In this document: positions 8,065 to 19,341 of the stretch, one piece after another
Numbering within the stretch: position 1 is the first letter of the stretch
How the letters are laid out: the number at the start of each line of letters is the position of its first letter
DNA from: Paenibacillus piscarius
Lineage (GTDB): Bacteria > Bacillota > Bacilli > Paenibacillales > Paenibacillaceae
Direction of reading: 5' to 3'
Length of the DNA stretch: 64,000 nucleotides
Assembly: GCF_022234545.1 (NCBI RefSeq)
Contig: NZ_JAIEUI010000004.1
Location: 1-64,000 of the forward strand
Notes under the pieces: model-generated
Databases searched by the model: none
Told to the model about the DNA's origin: nothing
Seen by the model: the letters and a program-made list of their open reading frames with translations, nothing else
Program-made: the position numbers and the translations under genes

Positions 8065-8285
8065 GTATGCTGTTTTTCACATACATTCAGGCCTTATGCC
8101 TGCTTGTGAGCGCAATGTATGCTGTTTTTGATATACATTCAGGCCGTGTGCCTGCTTATGAACACAATGTATGCTGTTTTTGATATACATTTAGGCCGTA
8201 TGCCTGCTTGCGAGCGCAATGTATGCTGTTTTTGATATACATTTAGGCCGTATGCCTGCTTGCGAGCGCAATGTATGCTGTTTTC
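8065..8285. repeat. 52-bp tandem repeat, four full units plus a partial fifth
   Basis: The motif GTATGCTG recurs at 8065, 8117, 8169, 8221 and 8273, exactly 52 bp apart. Units 8169-8220 and 8221-8272 are identical; the first two differ at several positions. Each unit contains short inverted repeats (AATGTAT...ATACATT and AGGC...GCCT), so the array can fold as a series of hairpins. There are no unique spacers and no credible coding frame. Together with the Pho boxes on the left and the ligA terminator on the right it accounts for the gene-free stretch 7883-8417. Confidence 0.9.
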
Positions 8286-8357
8286 ACAAATATTCGCATT
8301 TAGACACTTTCGACACACCTTTTCAACAGCAGCAGAAAGTTATAGTTTCCTATAAAT

Positions 8358-8406
8358 CAAAAAAAGCCCTGCGCTCCCCCGCCCATAGGCCAGGAAACAC
8401 AGGACT
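8358..8406 (-). terminator. ligA terminator
   Basis: On the minus strand AGTCCTGTG (8406-8398) pairs with CGCAGGGCT (8373-8365) in a 9-bp stem with two G-U pairs. Seven T residues follow. It sits just after the ligA stop codon. Confidence 0.75.
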
Positions 8407-8417
8407 CGTATATTCTC

Positions 8418-10484
<2,067 letters not shown>

Positions 10485-10506
10485 CTAGCGTTAATCGCAG
10501 CTTGAT

Positions 10507-12882
10507 TTATTCAACTTTGGTAATCGGGGCGAAGCCCGCCAGCAGCCGCTTCACACCCACCGGCGCCGGAAAGGCAATCTGCAGCTCCGTATCGTTGCCG
10601 CTGCCCTTCACGGCCACAATGGTGCCGGTGCCCCACTTGCCGTGGGCCACCTTGTCGCCGGCCTTGAAGCCTCCGGCCTCGGCCGCCGCCCCGGCTCCGC
10701 CCGTCGTGCGCTGCGCGCCTCCGGTCGTGACCACCACCCGGCCCGCGCCGGGCACGGCCCGGGCCGAACTGCCACTGCCGAAGCTGGCGGCCCCGCCGCC
10801 CTCCGGCGCAGTACCGGCCGCTGCCGTGCGGCTGCTGCCGAAGTTCCCCCGGCTGCCTCCGCTTCCGCTGAAGCCCCGGCCGCCATAGGCACCGCCTACC
10901 TCCGCGCCTCCGCGCCGGAAGCGGTCCGAAGCGCGGACGGTATCTTCCTTCAGCTCCTCCGGAATCTCGTCCAGGAAGCGCGACGGCGCATTCGCAGCCG
11001 TCCGCCCGAACAGCGTGCGCATCCGCGCGCAGCTGAGGAACAGCTGCTTCTCCGCACGCGTAATGCCCACATACGCCAGCCGGCGCTCCTCTTCCAGCTC
11101 ATCGTTGTCCTGGAAGGCACGGCTGTGCGGGAACACACCCTCCTCCATTCCGATGATGAACACGGTCGGGAACTCCAGCCCCTTCGCGCTGTGCATCGTC
11201 ATCAGGACCACCGCATCGCTGCGATCCTCCTCGTCGTCGTTCATACTGTCAATGTCAGCGACCAGCGCGAGGTCGGTCAGGAAGGAGACCAGCGACTTAT
11301 CCTCATTGTTCTTCTCGAATTCCATCGTAACGGACAGGAACTCGTCGATGTTCTCCAGCCGGGAACGGGACTCCAGCGTATTCTCATTCTGCAGCTCCAG
11401 CCGGTACTGGGACAGCTCCAGAATCTTCTCCGTCAGCTCCGTTACCGACAGGAATTCGACCATACGGTGCAGCGCCTCAATCATATCGTAGAACTCCACC
11501 AGCGCATTGCGTGTACGTCCGGCGAAGCCCAAGTCGTCCACGGTCTGCAGCGCCCGGAAGATCGAGACTCCCTGGGCTGCCGCCGCTGCCGCCAGCTTGC
11601 CGATGGTTGTATCGCCCAGCCCGCGCTTAGGAACATTAATAATCCGCACTAAGCTGATATCGTCATCAGGATTACTGAGCAGACGCAGATAGGCCAGCAG
11701 ATCCTTAATTTCCTTGCGGTCGTAGAACTTGATCCCGCCGACAATCTGGTAAGGAATGTCCGACTTGATCAGAATTTCTTCTATGACACGGGACTGGGCG
11801 TTCGTCCGGTACAGAATCGCATGATTCTGATACTTCTGGCCCGCTTTCACATTCTTGCTGATCTCCCCGGTGACGAAGTACCCTTCATCATGCTCGGAAT
11901 CGGCACGGTATACCTTGATCTTCGCGCCATCCTCCGAATCGGTCCACAGCTTCTTCGGCTTGCGGCCCGTATTCAGCGCGATGACGCCGTTAGCGGCATT
12001 TAGGATGTTCGAGGTCGAGCGGTAGTTCTGCTCCAGCAGAATCGTCTTGGCTTCAGGATAATCCTCTTCAAAATTAAGAATGTTCGAGATATCCGCCCCG
12101 CGCCAGCGGTAGATCGACTGGTCGCTGTCCCCGACCACGCAGATCCGGTGGTGGCTGTCGGCCAGCATCCGGCACAGCATGTACTGCGCCCGGTTCGTAT
12201 CCTGATACTCATCGACATGAATATACTTGAACTTCTTCTGGTAAAAGTCCAGCACATCCGGCTTCTCCTTGAACAGCTCAATGGTCTTCATAATCAGGTC
12301 GTCGAAGTCGAGCGAGTTATTGCTTCGCAGACGGTGCTGGTACTTCGTATATACCTGGGCTACCAGGCCCTCGAAATAGTCGCCAACCTTCTGCTCATAC
12401 TGCGCCGGTGTAATCAGTTCATTCTTGTTCGTGCTGATCACGGCCTGGATCGCCTTCGGCTCGAACTTCTTCGTATCAATATTCAGATCCTTCATGCAAT
12501 TGCGGATGACAGACAGCTGGTCGGTGGAATCGAGAATGGAGAAGTTCGAGGTGAACCCGATCTGCTCAATATCTCTCCGCAGAATCCGTACACACATGGA
12601 GTGGAAGGTCGAGACCCAAATATCGCGGCCCTCCGGCCCGACCAGTCTGGAGACACGCTCCTGCATCTCACGGGCAGCCTTATTCGTAAAAGTAATCGCC
12701 AGAATCGCCCACGGCGGGGCCTTGCGGTTCGCAATCAGCCAGGCAATCCGGTGCGTCAGCACCCGGGTCTTGCCGCTGCCTGCGCCGGCCATAATCAGCA
12801 GCGGGCCTTCCGTAGTCTCTACGGCCTGACGCTGCGGCGGATTCAGCCGGCTTACGGCATCGTGTATATTAACAAGTTGCAT
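10507..12882 (-). CDS. pcrA: ATP-dependent DNA helicase PcrA
   Basis: This 791-residue UvrD/Rep-family 3'-5' helicase acts in repair, rolling-circle replication and removal of stalled RNA polymerase. It shows the Q motif LNPPQRQAV, Walker A AGAGSGKT, motif [10 protein letters not shown], motif [16 protein letters not shown], motif [10 protein letters not shown] and motif V/VI regions [10 protein letters not shown] and YVGITRAEK. Residues from about 650 to 745 are an unusually long Gly/Ala/Ser-rich linker. It leads to a C-terminal Tudor-like domain ([17 protein letters not shown]) that in PcrA/UvrD contacts RNA polymerase. An upstream in-frame ATG at 12915 exists; I chose 12882 because AAAGGAG lies ten bases before it. 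It sits between pcrB and ligA. Confidence 0.97.
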   Translation of the reverse strand: MQLVNIHDAVSRLNPPQRQAVETTEGPLLIMAGAGSGKTRVLTHRIAWLIANRKAPPWAILAITFTNKAAREMQERVSRLVGPEGRDIWVSTFHSMCVRILRRDIEQIGFTSNFSILDSTDQLSVIRNCMKDLNIDTKKFEPKAIQAVISTNKNELITPAQYEQKVGDYFEGLVAQVYTKYQHRLRSNNSLDFDDLIMKTIELFKEKPDVLDFYQKKFKYIHVDEYQDTNRAQYMLCRMLADSHHRICVVGDSDQSIYRWRGADISNILNFEEDYPEAKTILLEQNYRSTSNILNAANGVIALNTGRKPKKLWTDSEDGAKIKVYRADSEHDEGYFVTGEISKNVKAGQKYQNHAILYRTNAQSRVIEEILIKSDIPYQIVGGIKFYDRKEIKDLLAYLRLLSNPDDDISLVRIINVPKRGLGDTTIGKLAAAAAAQGVSIFRALQTVDDLGFAGRTRNALVEFYDMIEALHRMVEFLSVTELTEKILELSQYRLELQNENTLESRSRLENIDEFLSVTMEFEKNNEDKSLVSFLTDLALVADIDSMNDDEEDRSDAVVLMTMHSAKGLEFPTVFIIGMEEGVFPHSRAFQDNDELEEERRLAYVGITRAEKQLFLSCARMRTLFGRTAANAPSRFLDEIPEELKEDTVRASDRFRRGGAEVGGAYGGRGFSGSGGSRGNFGSSRTAAAGTAPEGGGAASFGSGSSARAVPGAGRVVVTTGGAQRTTGGAGAAAEAGGFKAGDKVAHGKWGTGTIVAVKGSGNDTELQIAFPAPVGVKRLLAGFAPITKVE

Positions 12883-12961
12883 GTGGGACATGCTCCTTTC
12901 AGCTTTTGTAATCATCCTATCTGTTCAACTTGGTTGTCTCGTCATTGATCTGCTGTATAAG

Positions 12962-13681
12962 CTATAACCAGTCCATCTGCGGCGTCTCCCGTACAGCCTG
13001 AACCGTCATTAGCGCCTGCTCTACATCGCTGTATATAATATTGCCAACCACCACGGTATCGCATAGTGCCGCCACTTGCCTCGCTTCCGCTGCACCTGTA
13101 ATGCCGCCCCCATAGAACAGCTGGCTATGCTCCACGACTTCTCTGACTTCACGCACAATCTCCATATCTCCGAAGGCTCCGCTGTATTCCAGATAGACCA
13201 CGGGGAGATTCATCAGCTTGTCTGCAATCTGGGCATAGGCACCCGCCCCGGCGGCATTAAGCGAGCTGTCTGCACCGGTTAGACGGGCAACCGAGGAATT
13301 GGGGTTCAGTACGATATAGCCCTCTGTCAGCAGCAATTCCCATGGAATCAGACTCCCGAACCGTTCAATCGCCCGGCGGTGATGGCCCAGAATCCATGAA
13401 GTATCGGCAGTATTGAGCACCATGGGAATCATATAGAGGTCGAAGCCGGGCACCGCAGCCTCCAGGTCAGAGATCTCCAGCGCACAAGGCAGGCCGTACG
13501 GCCGGATTCGTTCCAGCAGACTTACCGTATTGTCATAGGTTACTCCTGTAGAGCCGCCTACCAGGATCGCATCCGTTCCGGACAGGCAGACTGCCTCCAG
13601 CTCCTTGTCCCCCAGCGCACGGTCCGGGTCCAGCTTAAAAACATGCCGCCACGGCCGGATCAATTGCCGCATTTCATTCAT
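12962..13681 (-). CDS. pcrB: heptaprenylglyceryl phosphate synthase PcrB
   Basis: PcrB joins heptaprenyl diphosphate to sn-glycerol-1-phosphate, making an archaeal-type ether lipid precursor. The 239-residue TIM barrel has the N-terminal HVFKLDPDR, ILVGGSTGVT, the substrate-binding YLEYSGAFG and the phosphate-binding FYGGGITGA and VVVGNIIY. It is the first gene of the pcrB-pcrA-ligA operon and has a clear promoter upstream. Two in-frame ATGs (first and fourth codons) compete for the start; the first is used here. Confidence 0.95.
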   Translation of the reverse strand: MNEMRQLIRPWRHVFKLDPDRALGDKELEAVCLSGTDAILVGGSTGVTYDNTVSLLERIRPYGLPCALEISDLEAAVPGFDLYMIPMVLNTADTSWILGHHRRAIERFGSLIPWELLLTEGYIVLNPNSSVARLTGADSSLNAAGAGAYAQIADKLMNLPVVYLEYSGAFGDMEIVREVREVVEHSQLFYGGGITGAAEARQVAALCDTVVVGNIIYSDVEQALMTVQAVRETPQMDWL

Positions 13682-13720
13682 CCCCGTCCATCCTCATTGT
13701 TCATTTCAGTGAATATATCT

Positions 13721-13750
13721 AGTCTATGTCAGCGGGAAGGGGGGTGTCAA
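13721..13750 (-). promoter_or_regulatory. promoter of the pcrB-pcrA-ligA operon
   Basis: On the minus strand a perfect TTGACA (13750-13745) is separated by 18 nt from TAGACT (13726-13721), about 40 bp before the pcrB start. The spacer contains a run of six C residues. Confidence 0.55.
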
Positions 13751-13921
13751 TTTAAAACAGAACAAAATGCGAACATTTTATACACATGTAATGTTTCGAA
13801 AATATCAATTAATTAGAGAAAAAGGTTTGATAAATATAATAATGGTTAAATAATACATGTTCAGTATTTGAAGTTTTTTAATATTTTTCCTTTTTATCTA
13901 AAATACTAGGAGGACAGATCT

Positions 13922-14509
13922 ATGAAAATGGTAAAGACGTTATTAGTTGCTTCATTAATTTTTCTATCAACTGCACCTATTTCAGCAGAATCTTATGCTG
14001 CTGATGTCTCCTCTGATACAGGCACTTTTACAGGCACTTTTAATAATGCCAGTAGTATTTCAGAGACAAAAACCGTAACTCCAGAAATGCAAAGTTTAAT
14101 CGATAATTCCGTTACCTGGAATAGCACAAATTTCTTTAAATCCCCAAAAGGTGAGATTTCCCCTCTTGCTGCAGGACTTTCCTATACTATTGAAACTCTC
14201 CCTGTAGGAAGATGGATACAAACCAAGGACACACTTTATGTGTCTCCAAGTACACCAACTGTTTATTTAACACACACTCAACATACTCCTGGAGGTACAG
14301 GTAGTGTGAGAGTCTACTATTATCTTATGAGTACAAGTACTGACTATAAAACTAACGTTATAAAAGTTGTCGGTAGCTATGTCGGTTCTAATAATACAAT
14401 TTATTGGAATAACGTTCCAGCAGGTTATTATAAACTAATTATTTCAAATGAAATTGTAGAAAACGGAGGCCTAAATATGGCTGGTAATGGATTTTTAAAT
14501 GCCCTTTAA
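13922..14509 (+). CDS. orphan secreted protein, function unknown
   Basis: I do not recognise this 195-residue protein. It has a good Sec signal peptide (residues 1 to about 27, positive start, hydrophobic core, cleavage near SYA-AD). A Thr/Ser-rich stretch contains a near-repeat GTFTGTF. The C-terminal half looks like a compact beta-sandwich (SVRVYYYLMS, NTIYWNNVPAGYYKLIISN). The last part resembles a bacterial extracellular module that reports side-chain or matrix binding, but no family can be named. The ATG is preceded by AGGAGG. The gene and its surroundings (13.7-14.8 kb) are clearly AT-richer than pcrB and the transferase gene on either side, which suggests acquisition. A strong hairpin lies downstream. 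Confidence 0.75.
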   Translation: MKMVKTLLVASLIFLSTAPISAESYAADVSSDTGTFTGTFNNASSISETKTVTPEMQSLIDNSVTWNSTNFFKSPKGEISPLAAGLSYTIETLPVGRWIQTKDTLYVSPSTPTVYLTHTQHTPGGTGSVRVYYYLMSTSTDYKTNVIKVVGSYVGSNNTIYWNNVPAGYYKLIISNEIVENGGLNMAGNGFLNAL

Positions 14510-14630
14510 TCTGAATCAAAAAATTTCCACATTAAACTTCAATACTGAACAAAACCTAATAGTGTAAATATCTTTTTTAATAATTTCGTTAGCTGAGTAA
14601 GAAGGCTAAGAAAGATCAATTTAAACAACA

Positions 14631-14671
14631 AAGATACATTCTTCTCAAGTTATACGAGAAGAATGTATCTT
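14631..14671. terminator. strong hairpin, probable bidirectional terminator
   Basis: A perfect 16-bp inverted repeat (14631-14646 with 14656-14671, arms AAGATACATTCTTCTC) has a 9-nt loop and is followed by TTTAG. It lies between the orphan secreted gene and the convergent transferase gene. A weaker hairpin (AAACTG/CAGTTT, 14730-14747) lies nearer the transferase stop. Nothing else is seen in 14510-14811. Confidence 0.65.
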
Positions 14672-14811
14672 TTAGTATTAAGAAGCTTCAAATCAATTAT
14701 AGATGATCTCCATACTCCCCCAAAGGTTAAAACTGTAATTTCAGTTTGGACACCACAACATAAATTCTTATTCCCAATCAGAAAGTAATTCAATCTTCAC
14801 AACCGAGAATC

Positions 14812-16212
14812 TCAGTAAGCGTTCTTGAAGCCGTTGCGGATGGTCTTGGCAATGATGCGGATGTCGAACAGCAGCGACCAGTTCTCAATGTAGAAAATAT
14901 CATGCTTGATCCGGTCCTCAATCGAGGTGTCCCCGCGCAGACCGTTGCTCTGGGCCCAGCCGGTAATGCCCGGCCGCACATGATGCTTCACCATATACTT
15001 CGGAATCTCGCCGCGGAACTGCTCCACATAATAAGGACGCTCCGGCCGCGGGCCGACGACGCTCATCTGGCCGAACAGTACATTGAAGAATTGCGGCAGC
15101 TCATCCAGACTTGTGCGGCGGATGAAGGTCCCGAAGCGGGTCCGGCGCGGATCATCCTTCGTACTCCAGCCGGTATCCTCTCCGCCGTCCGTCTGCATTT
15201 TCATCGAGCGGAACTTGTACATCATGAAATTGCGGCGGTTCAGGCCGACCCGTTCCTGCTTGAAAATCACCGGACCGGGTGAAGTCAGCCGCACCCCCAG
15301 CGCGACCAGCAGCATCACCGGAGACAGCATAATAATGGCGAACAGCGAGAAGACGACATCGAAGATCCGTTTCGCCATTTTGTTCCCGGCCATATCCAGC
15401 GGAATATCACGCACATTAATCATCGGCATCCCGGCAAAGTTATCGAAGTACGGACGGGCCGGCAGGTAATCGAAAAAGTCAGGAATAATCAGCGTACGCA
15501 CCCCGGCCTTCTCACAGGTGGCAATAATCGCCGGGTATTTGGAGTGGGCATCCAGCGGCAACGCCAGAATGACCTCATCGACCGGCAGCATCTCCAGCAT
15601 CCCTTCGAGCTGGTCCACTGTACCGAGAATCGGCTTATACCGCTGTTCCTCTATGCTGTCCCACTGATGGAAGTCATCCAGGAACCCGATTGTCTCATAG
15701 CCCAGCTCCGGGTATTGCTCTAGGTTGTTGTAGAACCTTTTACCCAGGGTGCCTGCCCCGAGAATCAGCACGAACTGGCGGTTGAACCCTTTCTCACGCA
15801 GCGACTTCAGCATCTTCTTCAGCACATAGCGGTACAGCATGATCGACAGAATATTGAAGCCCATGTAGATCGCCAGGTATTGACGGGAGACGTCAATCTC
15901 TCTCAGGAAGTACATCAGGCCCAGCAGGATGAAGATGCCCATCGCATGAACCTGGAACACCTTCAGGAATTCATCAATGAACCGCTTCTTCCGCTTCGGC
16001 AAATAGAGCGACACCATAATGCCGATCAGTACCGAGATCGCCCCGTAGATTATGCTCCAATAGGCATAGGATTCAATCGGCAGCGTCCGGTAGGATTCCA
16101 GCAGGCCGCTCTTGAACTTCAGCCACCAGGCCGCGAGGAAGGACAGCTGGATAATGAGGAAGTCAGCAACCATATATAATTGGGTCAGGAATTTCTGATT
16201 CCGGCGGATCAT
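14812..16212 (-). CDS. polyprenyl-phosphate hexose-1-phosphate transferase (WsaP/WsfP/WcaJ-like)
   Basis: This enzyme starts glycan assembly by moving a sugar-1-phosphate from a UDP-sugar to undecaprenyl phosphate at the inner face of the membrane. The 466 residues are the usual length. There are four or five N-terminal helices, a nucleotide-binding-like middle domain (VLILGAGTLGKRFYNN), a fifth helix after KRIFDVVFSLFAIIML, and the catalytic bacterial sugar transferase domain with YKFRSMK, RTSLDELPQFFNVL and MSVVGPRPERP. S-layer glycan starters WsaP and WsfP share this layout; the sugar moved (Glc or Gal) cannot be told. It overlaps the upstream glycosyltransferase gene by 4 nt. GC content matches the chromosome, unlike the centre of the glycan locus. 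Confidence 0.92.
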   Translation of the reverse strand: MIRRNQKFLTQLYMVADFLIIQLSFLAAWWLKFKSGLLESYRTLPIESYAYWSIIYGAISVLIGIMVSLYLPKRKKRFIDEFLKVFQVHAMGIFILLGLMYFLREIDVSRQYLAIYMGFNILSIMLYRYVLKKMLKSLREKGFNRQFVLILGAGTLGKRFYNNLEQYPELGYETIGFLDDFHQWDSIEEQRYKPILGTVDQLEGMLEMLPVDEVILALPLDAHSKYPAIIATCEKAGVRTLIIPDFFDYLPARPYFDNFAGMPMINVRDIPLDMAGNKMAKRIFDVVFSLFAIIMLSPVMLLVALGVRLTSPGPVIFKQERVGLNRRNFMMYKFRSMKMQTDGGEDTGWSTKDDPRRTRFGTFIRRTSLDELPQFFNVLFGQMSVVGPRPERPYYVEQFRGEIPKYMVKHHVRPGITGWAQSNGLRGDTSIEDRIKHDIFYIENWSLLFDIRIIAKTIRNGFKNAY

Positions 16213-17162
16213 AATCTCACCTCAGCCTTCGATTCATTGCGGACGCCATTCTCCCCGGGAACAGACAGACTCTGTGCGGGTGTAGGCACCTTGCGCGGAG
16301 CAATCAGCGCGTTGCGCAGCAGCGAGAGCGTGAACTTGACGCCGACCCCTGCATAGACCGCTCCATTAATCATACTATTGTACTGCCTGCTATAATGCTT
16401 CTTATGAAATAAAATCATCGCCCGGTGGAACTCATACACGATCTTGAACGGCCTGCGGCGTGCGCTGCCGCCCTTCAAATGCACGATGGAGGTCTGCGGA
16501 TAATAGTAGATCCCCCAGCCGGCTTCCCTGATCCGGTAACACCAGTCCAGGTCCTCCCCATACATGAAAAAATTCTCATCCAGCCCGCCCACCTGCTCGA
16601 TCGTCTCCCGCCGAAGCAGCATGAACGCTCCGACCAGACAATCGACCGGGTACGCTTCATCCGGGTCCAAATACCCGAGCTGGTAGCCGTTGAACCGCGG
16701 ACGGTCCGGGAACAGCTTGCTGAAGCCGAAGGCATAATAGAAGGAGGCCGACGGGGTCGGGAACCCTCTCCGGCAGGCCTTATCCAGCGATCCATCCGGC
16801 AAAATCACCTTACAGCCGGACGCGCCAAGATCCGGACGGCTGTCCATGAACGCAATCATCGTCTCCAGCGTATCCTTGCGGACCACCGTATCCGAATTAA
16901 GCAGCAGCACATACCGCCCGGAGGCAGCTTCCATCCCCTGATTATTACCCTTAGCGAACCCTACATTCTCCGAATTAGCGATCAGCAGCACATCCGGGAA
17001 CTCCTTGCTGATCATCTCCACCGAGTTATCATGCGAATTATTATCTACCAGAATGATTTCATAGGAATACCTTGTCTCGGAATCATATACCGACCTCAGA
17101 CAGTCCATCGTCAGGCGGCAGGTGTTGTAATTAAGAATCAAAATACTAACATCCACATTCAC
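16209..17162 (-). CDS. family 2 glycosyltransferase (rhamnosyltransferase-like)
   Basis: This 317-residue GT-A enzyme begins VSILILNYNTCRLT. It has the nucleotide-binding ILVDNNSHDNSVEM, the DXD-like LLNSDT (about residue 95) and the acceptor-side motif MYGEDLDWCYRIREAGW. This pattern is common in rhamnosyl and related transferases of O-antigen and S-layer glycan loci. I place the start at a GTG (17162) with CAGGAG nine bases upstream; a TTG further upstream (17201) lacks a ribosome site. It has its own extended -10 promoter and is co-transcribed with the priming transferase. It probably adds the second sugar, perhaps L-rhamnose, given rmlBD next door. Confidence 0.88.
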   Translation of the reverse strand: MNVDVSILILNYNTCRLTMDCLRSVYDSETRYSYEIILVDNNSHDNSVEMISKEFPDVLLIANSENVGFAKGNNQGMEAASGRYVLLLNSDTVVRKDTLETMIAFMDSRPDLGASGCKVILPDGSLDKACRRGFPTPSASFYYAFGFSKLFPDRPRFNGYQLGYLDPDEAYPVDCLVGAFMLLRRETIEQVGGLDENFFMYGEDLDWCYRIREAGWGIYYYPQTSIVHLKGGSARRRPFKIVYEFHRAMILFHKKHYSRQYNSMINGAVYAGVGVKFTLSLLRNALIAPRKVPTPAQSLSVPGENGVRNESKAEVRL

Positions 17163-17203
17163 TGCAATACTCTCCTGACAAATATAGTAATCTATCGACA
17201 ATT

Positions 17204-17212
17204 ATTATAACA
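17204..17212 (-). promoter_or_regulatory. extended -10 promoter for glycosyltransferase and priming transferase
   Basis: On the minus strand TGTTATAAT (17212-17204) is a perfect extended -10 element with no clear -35. It lies directly after the rmlD terminator, so the two downstream genes form their own transcription unit. Confidence 0.5.
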
Positions 17213-17213
17213 C

Positions 17214-17236
17214 AAAAAAGACCGGGAGTGCCGGTC
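17214..17236 (-). terminator. terminator after rmlD
   Basis: On the minus strand GACCGG (17236-17231) and CCGGTC (17225-17220) form a 6-bp GC-rich stem with a 5-nt loop followed by six T residues. It lies 20 bp past the rmlD stop. Confidence 0.75.
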
Positions 17237-17257
17237 GTGATAGTGCAAACAATATTA

Positions 17258-18136
17258 TTAATCATTTAGTTTAAGGCTATAAAGGAAATCCTTCAGCCCT
17301 TCCCGCCATGGACGGATATCCTGGAACCCGTTGGTTCGGATGGCCAGATGCTCCATCACAGAGTTGCGCGGGCGCGGTGCCGGACGGGGAAATTGGTCCG
17401 TTGTACAAGGCTCAAGCTTGGCCGTGAACTTCAGTCCCAAGATGTCCTCGGCTCCCGCAAAGATGGCCTGAGTGAATTCATACCATGTGCATGATTCACT
17501 ATTGGAGGCATGGTAAACGCCGTATTTTTCCGTCCGGATCAGCTCCAGCAGGAATCTGGCCAAATCCACGGTGTAGGTAGGTGAACCCTTCTGGTCATGT
17601 ACAACCTGAAGCAGCGGTTTTTCCTGGCCAAGCTTCAGCATCGTTTTGACAAAGTTGTTGCCGTACTTGCCATATACCCAGGAAGTACGAACAATGAAAT
17701 ATTTGGAGGACAAGGACTGAACCAAAACCTCTCCAGCCCGCTTGGACTTCCCATAGATGCTCTTGGGATCAGTATTATCATATTCGTGGTAAGGCTGCTC
17801 CCCCATGCCATCGAACACATAATCCGTGCTGATATAAACCAGCTTTGCCCCCGCCTTCTCTGCAGCAAGGGCTACATTCCGGCTTCCGGTAGCATTAATC
17901 AGGTATGCTGCATCCACATCTGTCTCGGCCACGTCCACCGCCGTATGCGCTGCGCAATGGATGACCACATCAGGTGCAAAGCCGCTGATCGTCTCCTGGC
18001 ATTGCTCCAGATCGGTAATATCCATCTCCTGACGGTCGCAGCCCATCGCCTCAACATTCTGGTTCTGCAATAGAAGCATCAAATCCTGCCCCAGTTGTCC
18101 TCCAGCACCTGTGACGAATACCTTCATCTTCGCCAT
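17258..18136 (-). CDS. rmlD: dTDP-4-dehydrorhamnose reductase
   Basis: RmlD carries out the last step to dTDP-L-rhamnose. The protein, 292 residues from the chosen ATG, has the Rossmann motif VTGAGGQLGQDL, the catalytic YISTDYVFDG and the YGKSKRAGE active-site tyrosine/lysine, all typical of RmlD. The open frame extends further upstream, but that part runs into rmlB. I start at 18136 because the ATG overlaps the rmlB stop (TAATG) and GGGAG precedes it by ten bases. The next ATG, at 18127, is also possible. Co-transcription with rmlB is nearly certain. Confidence 0.95.
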   Translation of the reverse strand: MAKMKVFVTGAGGQLGQDLMLLLQNQNVEAMGCDRQEMDITDLEQCQETISGFAPDVVIHCAAHTAVDVAETDVDAAYLINATGSRNVALAAEKAGAKLVYISTDYVFDGMGEQPYHEYDNTDPKSIYGKSKRAGEVLVQSLSSKYFIVRTSWVYGKYGNNFVKTMLKLGQEKPLLQVVHDQKGSPTYTVDLARFLLELIRTEKYGVYHASNSESCTWYEFTQAIFAGAEDILGLKFTAKLEPCTTDQFPRPAPRPRNSVMEHLAIRTNGFQDIRPWREGLKDFLYSLKLND

Positions 18137-19158
18137 TATAGCGAATCTCCCAGACGGGCACCATACTGGAGCGCAGCATACTTCTGGTATTCGCCAGACT
18201 GAATGCGGGTCCACCATTCTTTATTATGCAGATACCACTGAATAGTTTCCTTAATGCCAGTTTCGAACGTGTGCTTAGGCTTCCAGCCCAGCTCATTCGT
18301 AATCTTCGTTGGATCGATGCCATAACGGCGGTCATGTCCGGGACGGTCCTGCACATAAGTAATCAGCGAATCCGGTTTTCCGAGCTCTTGCAGCACCGTA
18401 TTCACGATATGCACATTCGTCCGCTCATTGTTGCCGCCGATATTGTACACCTCGCCGTCCACGCCTTCATGAATAACCAGATCAATCGCACTGCAATGAT
18501 CCTCCACATACAGCCAGTCGCGGATATTCATGCCATCGCCATAAACTGGAAGCGCCTGATCCGCCAGTGCGCGGGAGATCATCAGCGGAATCAGCTTCTC
18601 CGGGAACTGATACGGGCCATAGTTGTTGGAGCAGCGCGTAATATTTACAGGCAGGCCGAAGGTTTCATGGTACGCACGTACCAGCAAGTCACCGCCTGCT
18701 TTGCTCGCCGAATACGGGCTGTTTGGTGTAAGCGGGGTTTCTTCAGTGAACAGACCTGTTGCACCAAGCGATCCGTAGACCTCATCTGTGGAGACTTGCA
18801 CAAACTTCGTCACGTCGTATTTTTTGGCTGCATCCAGCAGCACCTGTGTCCCCAGCACATTCGTCTTAACGAACACTTCCGGCTCCAGAATACTCCGGTC
18901 CACATGCGACTCCGCCGCAAAATTAACCACCACATCGATGCCATCACCAATCAGCTTATCCATCGCCGCCGCATCAGTAATATCCGCCTTCACGAACGTA
19001 TAGTTTGGATGATTCTCAACCGATTTCAAGTTCTCCAGATTCCCCGCATACGTCAGCGCATCCACGTTGACGATCTGGTAATTCGGGTGCTGCTGCAGCA
19101 TATAGATTACAAAGTTGCTGCCAATGAAGCCGGCTCCGCCGGTAATGAGAAGTTTCAT
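18136..19158 (-). CDS. rmlB: dTDP-glucose 4,6-dehydratase
   Basis: RmlB turns dTDP-D-glucose into dTDP-4-keto-6-deoxy-D-glucose, the branch point for both L-rhamnose and the Fdt-made 3-amino sugar in this locus. The 340 residues include TGGAGFIGSNF, NFAAESHVDRSI, VQVSTDEVYGSLG and the YSASKAGGDLLVRAY catalytic Tyr/Lys. I chose the ATG at 19158 because AAAGGTGG stands seven bases before it; the ATG at 19203 has no such site. It is followed by rmlD with stop-start overlap. GC content is like the chromosome, and the AT-rich cluster begins directly upstream of it. Confidence 0.96.
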   Translation of the reverse strand: MKLLITGGAGFIGSNFVIYMLQQHPNYQIVNVDALTYAGNLENLKSVENHPNYTFVKADITDAAAMDKLIGDGIDVVVNFAAESHVDRSILEPEVFVKTNVLGTQVLLDAAKKYDVTKFVQVSTDEVYGSLGATGLFTEETPLTPNSPYSASKAGGDLLVRAYHETFGLPVNITRCSNNYGPYQFPEKLIPLMISRALADQALPVYGDGMNIRDWLYVEDHCSAIDLVIHEGVDGEVYNIGGNNERTNVHIVNTVLQELGKPDSLITYVQDRPGHDRRYGIDPTKITNELGWKPKHTFETGIKETIQWYLHNKEWWTRIQSGEYQKYAALQYGARLGDSL

Positions 19159-19341
19159 GGGTTGACCACCTTTATTAGTAGTAATGATTAATGCATACTC
19201 CACTACAGGGCAATTATCTGTTGTAAATATTACATTCTCATCTTATTTTATACTCTCAGTCATTCCATAATATTCCCCGTTCACTCCCAAGGGACTAATA
19301 TTGCGTCTATTTAAAGCTCAATTTGGGTAATTGTAACTTTG

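Noticed and set aside
8065..8285. CRISPR array
   Set aside because: The 52-bp units are contiguous with no unique spacers between them, and there are no cas genes.
18137..18217. N-terminal extension of rmlD
   Set aside because: It would lie entirely within rmlB and lacks a ribosome site; the ATG at the rmlB stop is better placed.
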